Made by a program: the position numbers and the translations under genes. A stretch of 64,000 bases of DNA. It comes from Hufsiella arboris. Its GTDB lineage: Bacteria; Bacteroidota; Bacteroidia; Sphingobacteriales; Sphingobacteriaceae. Location of the stretch: assembly GCF_009834875.1 (NCBI RefSeq), contig NZ_WVHT01000005.1:186001-250000 (forward strand). The letters are read 5' to 3'. Below are positions 37,913-46,281 of this stretch, piece after piece. The notes under the pieces were generated by a model. It searched no databases and was not told where the DNA came from. It saw only the letters and a program-made list of their open reading frames with translations. How positions within the stretch are numbered: position 1 is the stretch's first letter; each line of letters starts with the position of its first letter.

Positions 37913-38516
37913 GATCTCAATCCTATCCAAATACATGCCTGCTGCTGCTGCCCCGTTGGTGGCCAAGTGGATCGACTATTTCAAGTGCGAGTTTAAAGTT
38001 TCACGTAACAGAAACAGCAAATTTGGCGATTATCGCCATCCTTTCGCCGGCAAAGGCCATCGCATTTCGGTAAATTATGATTTGAATCCTTATGCATTTC
38101 TTATTACAACGGTTCACGAATTCGCACACCTGCAAACATGGAATGAACATAAGAACCAGGTGAAACCACACGGAACCGAGTGGAAAGCTAATTTCAAACT
38201 AATGATGCGGCGTTTCTTTGACCTGAAGATATTTCCGTTTGACGTTGAACGTGCAATTATTCAATATCTAGAGAATCCAGCCGCGTCCAGTTGCAGCGAT
38301 TTAAATCTATTTCGCGTTTTAAAGAAATATGATCAAAAGGTATCCAATGCAATAACTGTAGAAAAGCTGGCAGCAAACACATTGTTCAGCACGAAAAATG
38401 GCAGGGTTTTTAAAAAATTGGGACTTGTAAGGAAACGTTATCAGTGCCTGGAAGTAAAAACCGGTCTGATGTATCTTTTTAATCCTCTTGCAGAAGTATA
38501 TCCGGTTAGTGCATAG
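37905..38516 (+). CDS. SprT-like zinc metalloprotease-fold protein
   Basis: A 203-residue protein with the SprT-like domain: ISVNYDLNPYAFLITTVHEFAHLQTW contains HEFAH, and a later HGTEWKA supplies the third metal ligand. Related SPRTN proteins digest DNA–protein crosslinks in eukaryotes; the bacterial members are not well characterised. The C-terminal 90 residues are basic, with a KNGRVFKKLGLVRKRYQCLE segment typical of the family. It overlaps hepT by eight bases and the convergent lipoprotein gene by eleven. Confidence 0.85.
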   Translation: MDKISILSKYMPAAAAPLVAKWIDYFKCEFKVSRNRNSKFGDYRHPFAGKGHRISVNYDLNPYAFLITTVHEFAHLQTWNEHKNQVKPHGTEWKANFKLMMRRFFDLKIFPFDVERAIIQYLENPAASSCSDLNLFRVLKKYDQKVSNAITVEKLAANTLFSTKNGRVFKKLGLVRKRYQCLEVKTGLMYLFNPLAEVYPVSA

Positions 38517-39255
38517 TCTCACCAGATACATAGATAGCCTCGCTGTCTTCAATCCTCCATTTCAGATTTAACTTTTTACCTTTCAAACTGTCCTGGTAAC
38601 GGGTTAAGGAATCAATAAACGGATCGCCGGTTTTTACCAGGAGCGGTGCTCTGTATGAGTTTATTTCCGACTTCGACAGAACGAGATAGCGCGCCTTCGG
38701 ATCGTCAGTTATCCCGTCGAAAACCAATTGAAACTTTCCCTTTTGCCCAATCGCGTCGCTCAGTTTTTGTAAATCTTCCGAATAGTTTTTGTTTGTAACT
38801 GATGTTTTGGTAAAGGCTGTTTGTGCAAGCGATGCAGAGTCATCCGCCGATTTACTTTCCGTATAAAACTTTACGTCATTCCGAAAATATTCATTAGTGG
38901 ATTGAATGGTCCCGATTTTAGCTTTCTGTTCCGTATAAAGCAATAAATGGCCATCCTTCAGATAGTATTTATGTTGATTAGAACCGTATTCGCCACTGGT
39001 GCCGTATTCACAGTAAAGAACAGGGATTCCATTATAACTGAATTGAACTGTATAAAAGGAGTAATCGCCCAGCGTGTAAACAAGGCTTACCTTTTTATCC
39101 ATGTTTGAAACAGATGCATTAATTGAGTCGGCATAATGACGAATATCGGTTTCCGTTACAGGTGTTGATGAGCCTACTTCAGCCTGCGGATGATTAGATT
39201 TAAAGTTATTGCATGATGCCAGCAAAATGCAAGACACAAAAAGGAATGCCTTCAT
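38506..39255 (-). CDS. Hypothetical lipoprotein
   Basis: A 249-residue protein with a lipoprotein signal (MKAFLFVSCILLASC, lipidated Cys15) and no domain I recognise. The mature part alternates short beta-strand-like stretches (VSLVYTLGDYSFYTVQFSYN) with polar loops, so a soluble beta-rich periplasmic domain is likely. It follows the E1 dehydrogenase gene at 17 bases and may be read through from it, without any evident functional link. An in-frame ATG at 39270 would add five residues. Confidence 0.7.
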   Translation of the reverse strand: MKAFLFVSCILLASCNNFKSNHPQAEVGSSTPVTETDIRHYADSINASVSNMDKKVSLVYTLGDYSFYTVQFSYNGIPVLYCEYGTSGEYGSNQHKYYLKDGHLLLYTEQKAKIGTIQSTNEYFRNDVKFYTESKSADDSASLAQTAFTKTSVTNKNYSEDLQKLSDAIGQKGKFQLVFDGITDDPKARYLVLSKSEINSYRAPLLVKTGDPFIDSLTRYQDSLKGKKLNLKWRIEDSEAIYVSGETMH

Positions 39256-39272
39256 AGTTGGGCATAACATGC

Positions 39273-41252
39273 TTAGTAGGCTAAAAGTTTTGTGATTGTT
39301 GAACCGAGGCGCGCTTTGGCGAGGAATTGGTCTTCCAATAATTTATTCATCGGTATCGGCGTGTCGAGGCTGGCACAACGCATAACCGGAGCGTCAAGAT
39401 ATTCAAAACAATGTTCTGCAATATAGGCGCTTAGTTCCGCTCCGAAACCACAGGTTAATGTGTCTTCGTGTAAAATTACTATCCGACCAGTTTTTTCTAC
39501 GGTAGTTTCCACCGCCTGTTTGTCCCAGGGCTGCAAGCTTCTCAAATCCAGAATGTCAATTGAATATTCTGGATGTTGCTCCTGGAATTCTATTGCCCAG
39601 TGAACGCCCAGGCCATACGTTATAATGCTGCATTGATCACCTTCATGCACCAAACGGGCTTTGCCTATTTCGGTATGGAAGTAATCTTCCGGACAATTCC
39701 CGGTTAACGACCGGTACAAATACTTATGCTCAAAATATAAAACGGGATTTGGATCGTCTATAGCAGCGAGCAGCAATCCTTTGGCATCATCCGGAAACGC
39801 AGGATAAACAACTTTTAAGCCAGGCGTTTTAGTAAACCAGGCTTCGTTGCTTTGAGAATGGAAAGGGCCAGCACCAGTGCCGGCGCCGGTGGGCATACGG
39901 ATTACGGTATCTGCTTTTTCACCCCAGCGATAATGTGTTTTTGCCAGGTTGTTGATAATCTGATTAAAACCGCAGCTGACAAAGTCGGCAAACTGCATTT
40001 CAACAACGGATTTATAACCGTTTATCGATAATCCAAGTGCTGCGCCTACGATTGCCGATTCGCAGATAGGCGTGTTTCGTATACGTTCCTTACCAAATTT
40101 AGCGACAAAGCCATCAGTAATTTTAAACGCGCCGCCATACTCAGCAATATCTTGTCCCATCAATATGAGATTGTCGTTGCGTTCCATGGCCAGGTTTAGC
40201 GCATCACTGATTGTATCAATATATCGCTTGGAATTTTCTTTACTGGGCCCGTTGTTTTTACTTGTATAAACAGAACTGGCATAAACGTCATTCAGCTCGC
40301 GTTGTATATCTGCCTGGATTTCCGTTTCTATGAACGCTGAACTAATCTCCTGTTCGACGATCGCTTTCTGCTCAGTTTTGATTTGTTGAATTTCGATATC
40401 TGAAAAGATCTGCGCTTTTAGCAGGAACTTTTCAAAATTTAATAAGGGATCCAGGGCCGACCACTGATCAAACAAATGAGGAGGAACGTATTTTACGCCT
40501 GAGGCTTCCTCGTGGCCCCGCATCCGGAATGTTTTGCATTCAACAAGTACGGGGCGTGGCTTTTGGCGAATACTTTGCGCAATTGTATCGATGGCATTAT
40601 AAACTTCGAGAATGTTATTTCCATCGATCAAAATGCCTTCCATGCCGTAGCCAACGGCACGATCGACTAAATTGGCACATCGATACTGTTCGCTTACAGG
40701 TGTGGAAAGGCCGTAGCCGTTATTTTCGACCAGGAAAATTACAGGGAGTTCCCAAACGGAAGCTAAGTTTAGTGCTTCATGAAAATCGCCTTCGCTGGTT
40801 GCACCTTCGCCGGTGTACACGAGCGTAACTTTATTTTCCTTTTTTAATTTATGAGCCAAAGCAATTCCATCAGCTACTGCAAGCTGAGGCCCGAGATGGG
40901 AAATCATTCCAATGATCTTATGTTCCTGTGAGCCAAAATGGAATGACCGGTCACGGCCTTTGGTAAATCCCGAGTCCTTTCCAACCCACTGTCCAGCTAG
41001 TCGTGACAACGGAATTCCCCTGGTTGTAAAAACACCGAGATTACGGTGCATCGGTAAAATATATTCGTCGTCTTCCAGGGCGAGTGTACTGCCTACAGCA
41101 ATAGCTTCCTGGCCAATACCTGAAAACCATTTACCTATTTTGCCTTGTCGGAGCAAGGTAAGCATACGCTCTTCAACAAGCCTTGGAAAAAGCAGTTTTT
41201 TATAAAAATGCCGGAGATCATGATCTTCGAGATTTTTACGGTTGAAAAACAT
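39273..41252 (-). CDS. Fused E1 alpha/beta component of a 2-oxoacid dehydrogenase
   Basis: A 659-residue thiamine-diphosphate enzyme combining E1-alpha (about 1-320) and E1-beta (about 335-659) in one chain. Alpha shows the TPP motif GEGATSEGDFHEA ending in VENNGYG; beta shows GQDIAEYGGAF, FADF and GAGTGAGPFHSQ. The closest type is the branched-chain 2-oxoacid dehydrogenase, in which it would decarboxylate valine, leucine and isoleucine keto acids and load the E2 lipoyl arm; pyruvate is an alternative. E2 and E3 are not nearby. It starts 10 bases after the Rrf2 gene. Confidence 0.9.
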   Translation of the reverse strand: MFFNRKNLEDHDLRHFYKKLLFPRLVEERMLTLLRQGKIGKWFSGIGQEAIAVGSTLALEDDEYILPMHRNLGVFTTRGIPLSRLAGQWVGKDSGFTKGRDRSFHFGSQEHKIIGMISHLGPQLAVADGIALAHKLKKENKVTLVYTGEGATSEGDFHEALNLASVWELPVIFLVENNGYGLSTPVSEQYRCANLVDRAVGYGMEGILIDGNNILEVYNAIDTIAQSIRQKPRPVLVECKTFRMRGHEEASGVKYVPPHLFDQWSALDPLLNFEKFLLKAQIFSDIEIQQIKTEQKAIVEQEISSAFIETEIQADIQRELNDVYASSVYTSKNNGPSKENSKRYIDTISDALNLAMERNDNLILMGQDIAEYGGAFKITDGFVAKFGKERIRNTPICESAIVGAALGLSINGYKSVVEMQFADFVSCGFNQIINNLAKTHYRWGEKADTVIRMPTGAGTGAGPFHSQSNEAWFTKTPGLKVVYPAFPDDAKGLLLAAIDDPNPVLYFEHKYLYRSLTGNCPEDYFHTEIGKARLVHEGDQCSIITYGLGVHWAIEFQEQHPEYSIDILDLRSLQPWDKQAVETTVEKTGRIVILHEDTLTCGFGAELSAYIAEHCFEYLDAPVMRCASLDTPIPMNKLLEDQFLAKARLGSTITKLLAY

Positions 41253-41262
41253 AGCTTAATGA

Positions 41263-41775
41263 TTACAAATCAACAATGTCCGACTTGCCGTTACTTTCCA
41301 GCGGCTGATTGTTTGTTGACACGGTTGGCACATCCTGGTTCTGTAAACGTGGAGCCAGTGTGTTTTCCCTGGCAACCATGTCAGCGATTGAGGTCTCACC
41401 AAGGATTTTAAGGGTTGCGTCGCGCACGTCCTTCATTACATCGCGAATGCCGCAGTATGTTTCAGTACATTCCTCACAACGTTCATAAAAGTTTAAGCTG
41501 ACACAAGGTAAGAGTGCGATTGGGCCATCTATTACACGGATAATAGACGACATTTTGATTTCGGAAGCCTGTTTTAACAAATAATAACCGCCGCCTGCAC
41601 CTTTTTTGCTGCCCAGATAGCCACTTCTTTTAAGTTCGAGCAGAATGGCTTCCAGGAATTTTTTAGGAAGTTGTTCTTTTTCCGCAATGTCAGAAATCAA
41701 CATCGGGTGTTTCTCTTCATTTCTGGCTAATGCAATGAGCGCTTTGAATGCGTATTTTGCTTTTTTCGTTAACAA
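41263..41775 (-). CDS. Rrf2 family transcriptional regulator with four-cysteine cluster
   Basis: A 170-residue winged-helix regulator with the family N-terminus KKAKYAFKALIALARNE and recognition segment LPKKFLEAILLELKRSGYL. The middle carries Cys91, Cys100, Cys103 and Cys108, so it may bind an iron–sulfur cluster and sense sulfur, redox or iron state; the spacing differs from IscR. The C-terminal 35 residues are polar and probably disordered. The start is TTG at 41775. Gene position downstream of the sulfite reductase and siroheme genes suggests it controls them, but that is inference. Confidence 0.88.
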   Translation of the reverse strand: MLTKKAKYAFKALIALARNEEKHPMLISDIAEKEQLPKKFLEAILLELKRSGYLGSKKGAGGGYYLLKQASEIKMSSIIRVIDGPIALLPCVSLNFYERCEECTETYCGIRDVMKDVRDATLKILGETSIADMVARENTLAPRLQNQDVPTVSTNNQPLESNGKSDIVDL

Positions 41776-41813
41776 CTGATTTGCAAATTTGGTTAAAATT
41801 AGAAAATAAACTT

Positions 41814-41821
41814 CAAATTTA
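41814..41821 (-). promoter_or_regulatory. -7 promoter box for the Rrf2–E1 unit
   Basis: On the minus strand TAAATTTG (41821 to 41814) fits TAnnTTTG and lies about 38 bases before the TTG start of the Rrf2 gene, within the 83-base gap after the siroheme gene. It would allow Rrf2–E1 transcription apart from the sulfite reductase unit. Confidence 0.5.
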
Positions 41822-41858
41822 GCTATTTAGAAATGTAAAGAAATGGCGGGAAAAGATA

Positions 41859-42467
41859 TCACCTTCCGGCGCTTTGATCCGGCGACAGATTTTTAGTTAG
41901 TTTATCAAGCTGCCTTACTTTTTCCGCAAAATCTCCTTTAAGGTTATCACGAATAGCTGAGATGTTTGAGAGCAATGAATCCATTTCATCCGGTAACGCG
42001 GCATTTAAAGTTTCTTTTAAACGCTTGGCTACGGTTGGCGATTTTCCGTTTGTGGAGATCGCGACTTTCAGGTTTCCTTTTTTCACAACCGACCCCAGGT
42101 AAAAATCACATTGCGCTGGCGTGTCTGCAACATTCGCCAGTACATTCCTTCCGGCACAGGCTTCTTTAATCTGCCGGCTGGCGTCGTGGTCGTTAACTGC
42201 GATTATTGCCAGATTAACGCCCTCTAAATCATTTTCGTAAAACGGCCGTTCTTCGTAAGGAATTTTATGATCGCTTAAAAAAGCTCTTGTCAGATTGAAG
42301 ATATCAATAGCTACCAGTTTCACACGGGCATTAGGACTGTTTTTAAAGATCGCTTCCAGCTTTTCGAGCGCCACATTTCCACCGCCTACCAGTAAAAGAT
42401 TAAGATTTTCCAGTTTCAAAAAAACCGGAAAAAGCGTGTTACCGTCCTCGATGTTATTCGCTTGCAT
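41859..42467 (-). CDS. Siroheme synthase N-domain: precorrin-2 dehydrogenase/ferrochelatase
   Basis: A 202-residue Met8p/CysG-N-type protein that oxidises precorrin-2 with NAD and inserts iron to give siroheme. It has the Rossmann GGGNVALEKLEAIF loop and the STNGKSPTVAKRLKE segment. The CysG methyltransferase domain is missing, so a separate uroporphyrinogen methyltransferase must exist elsewhere. It lies fifteen bases after the sulfite reductase gene, which needs siroheme: a clear functional pairing. The ATG at 42467 follows an in-frame GTG one codon earlier. Confidence 0.92.
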   Translation of the reverse strand: MQANNIEDGNTLFPVFLKLENLNLLLVGGGNVALEKLEAIFKNSPNARVKLVAIDIFNLTRAFLSDHKIPYEERPFYENDLEGVNLAIIAVNDHDASRQIKEACAGRNVLANVADTPAQCDFYLGSVVKKGNLKVAISTNGKSPTVAKRLKETLNAALPDEMDSLLSNISAIRDNLKGDFAEKVRQLDKLTKNLSPDQSAGR

Positions 42468-42482
42468 CACGCAATTTACATT

Positions 42483-44579
42483 TTAAACAGCCAGCTGTGC
42501 CTGGCGGAATTCCACCAGCTTTTCTTTGAATAAGGTGGATTGTTCCAGGTAATATTCGGCAAACTCGCGGGAAGGTTCCTGCTGATTGATTTGATAAACC
42601 AATTCAGTGAAACTCAACGGCAGAGATATTTTATCTTCGGCAACAAATATTTCTTCAAAGTCTTTTACAATGCCTGCCTGTGAATTTGTTTTTTGACCTT
42701 CGGAAACTAAAATCGCTTTTGCTGCCTGGATGAAGCCTGTATAAGCGTGATAAATCGAGTCTGCATAATCGCCTTTTTGAAACGACTCGCGCGATTCGGC
42801 AATTTTATCATCTGCTTCCAGAAACAATGTCGCAACAAGGTCAATCATTACGCCGGCACACTCGCCGATTCCGATCTCTGGCTTATAGGGTTCTGTTTGT
42901 CCCCAATCAATAAAATCATCATCGGTAATATTTTCTTGTTTGGCCAGCGGATTCAGCAAGTCGTAAAAGTAAATTTTGCCCTGCCTGTTATAGTATTGAT
43001 TAAACGTTTCGTCTTCCTGTGCCTGATTGGCAAAGTCTTCAAAAAGCACACGTAGCGCTTGTGGTCCGCGTTTGCTTGGGATTTTAATAACCTTGTCTGA
43101 TGCCACGCCTGTTCCGTTACCAGTTGGGCCGCCGCCAAGAAGTACCTGAAGTGCTGGTGCAACAAGTTTACCTATTTTCATGCTCGATCCGTGGAAACCA
43201 ATAGCAGCCATGGCGTGTTGTCCGCAGGCGTTGATACAACCGCTAATTTTAATCGTGATATCCTTGTTATAGATCAGGTCCGGATATTCATTTATTATTA
43301 TTTTTTCAAGTTCGCGAGTGATTCCGGTACTGTTTGAAATCCCCAGGTTACAGGTATCAGTGCCCGGGCAGGAAGTTATATCGACAACACTTTCAAATCC
43401 GGGATCGGCCAGTCCGAGTTCGTCAAGTTTCTGAAAAGTATAAGCAAGATTTTCTTCACGGACATATTTAAGTAGAATGCCTTGTGTATTTGTCAGGCGA
43501 ATATCGTCGGCTGCTACCTCGTTTACCAGCAAAGCCAGCCTGCGGGCAATCGGAGTTTTTATATCTCCGTTTGTTATTTTAATTCCAATTGCAAAAAAGC
43601 CGTCCTGTTTTTGAGCGGTTACGTTTGTTCTTCGCCATTGTTCAAATTTTCCAGGGTTTTTAATTTCTGCGACTAAACTCTTTTCTTCCGGCAATACAAC
43701 CTCTTCAGTCTCGCGTTGGATTTTATATGTTTTATTTTTCAGCGCCAGTCTTTCCTCGTCTGCAAGACGCAAAAATTCCTCTACACCAATATCCTGGATC
43801 AAATATTTTAATCGCGCCTTATTTCGCTTTGTTCGTTCACCGTAACGGTCAAAAATCCGTAACACGGACTCTGCGAAGGGAATAATCTGATCTTCGTGCA
43901 TAAAATCGGTAACGGGCAAAGCGATATGTGGCTGTGAACCCAGCCCACCACCGATAACAACCTTAAAGCCACGAATTTCTTCGCCATTTTCGAATTTTAC
44001 TTTAGGAATAAATCCAAGATCATGCATGAAAGTATATGCAGTATCGCTTTCGGATGAAGTAAACGCGATCTTAAACTTACGTCCCATATCCTGGCAAACA
44101 GGATTACGTAAAAAGTATTCGAAAAAACCTTGCGCGTAAGGACTCACATCAAAGGCTTCGGCCGGATCTATTCCGGCCATGGCAGATGCCGTAACATTTC
44201 GAACGGTATTTCCACAGGCTTCGCGAAGTGTAACATCATCCTGCTCGAGTTCTGACCAGAGCTGAGGCGTTCTGTCGAGGTTTACGAAGTGGATTTGAAT
44301 ATCCTGACGAGTTGTAATATGTAAATTTCCGGTAGCGTACTCATCTGATACATCAGAGATCCGGTTAAGCTGCTTGACAGTAACTTTGCCATAAGGGAGC
44401 TTAATCCGCACCATTTGTACGCCCTGTTGTCGTTGTCCGTAAACACCGCGGGCAAGTCTCAGGCTTCTGAACTTTTCGTCACTTATCTTTCCCTCGTGAA
44501 ATAAACGGATCTTTTTCTCAAGCTCAATGATATCCTTTTCAACAACCGGGTTTTCCAGCTCCGTTCTGAAACTTTGCAT
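42483..44579 (-). CDS. Assimilatory nitrite/sulfite reductase with HEPN-like C-terminal extension
   Basis: A 698-residue siroheme and [4Fe-4S] reductase that takes six electrons to sulfite (or nitrite). Tandem ferredoxin-like repeats (ITTRQDIQIHFV and ITSC-type) and the cluster cysteines in SCPGTDTCNLG and GCINACGQH are present. Beyond about residue 590 there is an additional helical region, with FQKGDYADSIYHAYTGF and IQAAKAILV, that looks like a HEPN helix bundle without the RNase motif; this makes the protein longer than most sulfite reductases. Siroheme synthase next door favours sulfite as substrate with a separate electron donor, probably ferredoxin. Confidence 0.9.
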   Translation of the reverse strand: MQSFRTELENPVVEKDIIELEKKIRLFHEGKISDEKFRSLRLARGVYGQRQQGVQMVRIKLPYGKVTVKQLNRISDVSDEYATGNLHITTRQDIQIHFVNLDRTPQLWSELEQDDVTLREACGNTVRNVTASAMAGIDPAEAFDVSPYAQGFFEYFLRNPVCQDMGRKFKIAFTSSESDTAYTFMHDLGFIPKVKFENGEEIRGFKVVIGGGLGSQPHIALPVTDFMHEDQIIPFAESVLRIFDRYGERTKRNKARLKYLIQDIGVEEFLRLADEERLALKNKTYKIQRETEEVVLPEEKSLVAEIKNPGKFEQWRRTNVTAQKQDGFFAIGIKITNGDIKTPIARRLALLVNEVAADDIRLTNTQGILLKYVREENLAYTFQKLDELGLADPGFESVVDITSCPGTDTCNLGISNSTGITRELEKIIINEYPDLIYNKDITIKISGCINACGQHAMAAIGFHGSSMKIGKLVAPALQVLLGGGPTGNGTGVASDKVIKIPSKRGPQALRVLFEDFANQAQEDETFNQYYNRQGKIYFYDLLNPLAKQENITDDDFIDWGQTEPYKPEIGIGECAGVMIDLVATLFLEADDKIAESRESFQKGDYADSIYHAYTGFIQAAKAILVSEGQKTNSQAGIVKDFEEIFVAEDKISLPLSFTELVYQINQQEPSREFAEYYLEQSTLFKEKLVEFRQAQLAV

Positions 44580-44789
44580 GCTCTATAGAATTAGTATTTT
44601 ATGCAATAATACGTAAAATCATTTTTGGGTTAAAACTATATTTACTTATGGCGGTCAGATTACAATCCGTATGATGTTAATAAGTTAACCGATTGTTTAA
44701 CATGAACTTGGCGTTAAGTGGGCGTTTTTGAGCGAAGTTTTTCAACAAAATGCTCGTATATTCGGTTTGCATTATAAATTAATAAAGAT
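44580..44789. other. Intergenic region between divergent sulfite reductase and oxygenase genes
   Basis: A 210-base AT-rich spacer must hold two divergent promoters. I see no exact TAnnTTTG box facing either gene; the nearest is TATTATTG on the minus strand (around 44600) before the reductase gene. No RNA element was recognised. Confidence 0.4.
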
Positions 44790-45749
44790 ATGTCTGTAAA
44801 TATTCCAAGGCTTGATTTGAACGATTACATTAACGGATCGGCCGAGCAAAAGAAAAAATTCTCTGATGACATTGGCAAGGCTTTCAACGAAACTGGTTTT
44901 GTCACGATTGCCAATCACGGCATGACACAGGAATTAATGGACAATTTATATAAGCAGGTTAAGCGATTTTTTGACCTTCCGGAAGATGTGAAGCATCATT
45001 ACGAAAAGCCCGAATTAGCCGGGCAACGTGGTTACACAAGTAAAGGACGCGAAAAGGCAAAAGATTCGAAAACGCCTGACCTGAAAGAATTCTGGCAGCG
45101 CGGGCAAACGGTAAAAGACAACGACCCGGTTAAAAATGAATATCCGGACAACGTAATAGTAGATGAAGTGTCTGAATTTAATGAGATAACTACTACTGTT
45201 TATGAAAAGCTTGAATATGCCGGTAAGTATTTATTGCGCGCAATTGCCGTTTATTTAGGCCTTGACGAAAACTATTTCGACGATAAAGTACATAACGGTA
45301 ATTCGATCTTACGTGCAATCCATTACTTCCCGATTGAAAATCCGGAATCGATCTCACCTGATGCTGTGAGAGCCGGCGCGCATGAAGATATTAACCTCAT
45401 TACTTTGCTTATCGGAGCAAGCGCTGACGGATTGGAAGTGCTTACGGCAGATGGACAATGGTTCCCGGTACAATCCAAAGGTGAGGATATAGTGGTAAAC
45501 GTAGGCGACATGCTCCAGCGTTTAACCAATAACAAGCTTAAGTCGACAACTCACAGGGTTGTCAATCCACCGCGTGAGTTAATGAAGACTTCGAGGTATT
45601 CGGTACCTTTCTTTTTGCATCCGAAATCGGGTATGGATCTAACGTCACTTGAATCGTGTATTGACGAAAGTCACCCAAAACTTTACCCGGATGTTACTGC
45701 CGGAGAATATCTTGACGAGCGTTTGCGTGAGATCGGCCTGAAAATGTAA
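44790..45749 (+). CDS. Isopenicillin N synthase-like 2-oxoglutarate/Fe(II) oxygenase
   Basis: A 319-residue protein with the DIOX_N domain (about 5-120, FNETGFVTIANHGM) and the catalytic jelly roll with the iron triad His in GAHEDINLITLL, Asp two residues later, and the His of STTHRVVNPP; the 2-oxoglutarate/substrate arginine follows in SRYSVPFF. It is a complete enzyme, but its substrate is unknown and no biosynthetic genes surround it. A terminator follows immediately. Confidence 0.9.
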   Translation: MSVNIPRLDLNDYINGSAEQKKKFSDDIGKAFNETGFVTIANHGMTQELMDNLYKQVKRFFDLPEDVKHHYEKPELAGQRGYTSKGREKAKDSKTPDLKEFWQRGQTVKDNDPVKNEYPDNVIVDEVSEFNEITTTVYEKLEYAGKYLLRAIAVYLGLDENYFDDKVHNGNSILRAIHYFPIENPESISPDAVRAGAHEDINLITLLIGASADGLEVLTADGQWFPVQSKGEDIVVNVGDMLQRLTNNKLKSTTHRVVNPPRELMKTSRYSVPFFLHPKSGMDLTSLESCIDESHPKLYPDVTAGEYLDERLREIGLKM

Positions 45750-45769
45750 TCAAGCAAATAAGAATATTT

Positions 45770-45800
45770 AAGCTCTGGTTCAAAAAGCCGGAGCTTTTTT
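45770..45800. terminator. Terminator after the oxygenase gene
   Basis: AAGCTCTGG (45770-45778) pairs with CCGGAGCTT (45788-45796) and a T-run follows. It ends at the stop codon of the convergent gene. Confidence 0.88.
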
Positions 45801-46281
45801 ACGCGTTCATTTCCTGTTGAATGGCTCTTTCGAGTTCCCCGGGATGCTGAGTGCCTATAATGTAAACCAGTCCATCACGATCTGTAATCCTTACGGCGTC
45901 ACGGCCGCCGGCATAGAAGCGTATTTTTCCTTTCTGGTGGAGATTGTAAACCGGGTTGTTGATAAAGAAATTACTGTATGGCCCACGCTCTACATGGACA
46001 ATGCTCTTTAAATCTATCTTGACAAGTTTAGTGGTCCACAGGCCATCGAGCATAATGCTTTTGTTATAAACAGTGGTGCGAAAGTGAAGCATAAACATCA
46101 TTATCACAGAGATGATGATAATGCCAAAACCTGCGATCAGGAAAAGTTCGCCGTTTCGGTCGCGTTCGGTGTTTATGTAGTAAGCAATGAAACAAAACAG
46201 CACCAAAACCAGCCGGATGCTTATACGCGGATAGTCGCGGCCGATGTATTGCTTTTCAGTGAATGCGGGCTTATTCTCCAT
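45799..46281 (-). CDS. Membrane protein with PH-like domain
   Basis: A 160-residue protein with two membrane helices near the N-terminus (about 20-37 and 46-66) and a soluble C-terminal part whose pattern (TTVYNKSIMLDGLWTTKLVK, ITDRDGLVYIIGT) suggests a bacterial PH-like barrel. I recognise no specific family. It overlaps the end of tilS by eleven bases and so is the second gene of that transcript. It is bounded by the terminator of the opposite gene. Confidence 0.7.
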   Translation of the reverse strand: MENKPAFTEKQYIGRDYPRISIRLVLVLFCFIAYYINTERDRNGELFLIAGFGIIIISVIMMFMLHFRTTVYNKSIMLDGLWTTKLVKIDLKSIVHVERGPYSNFFINNPVYNLHQKGKIRFYAGGRDAVRITDRDGLVYIIGTQHPGELERAIQQEMNA

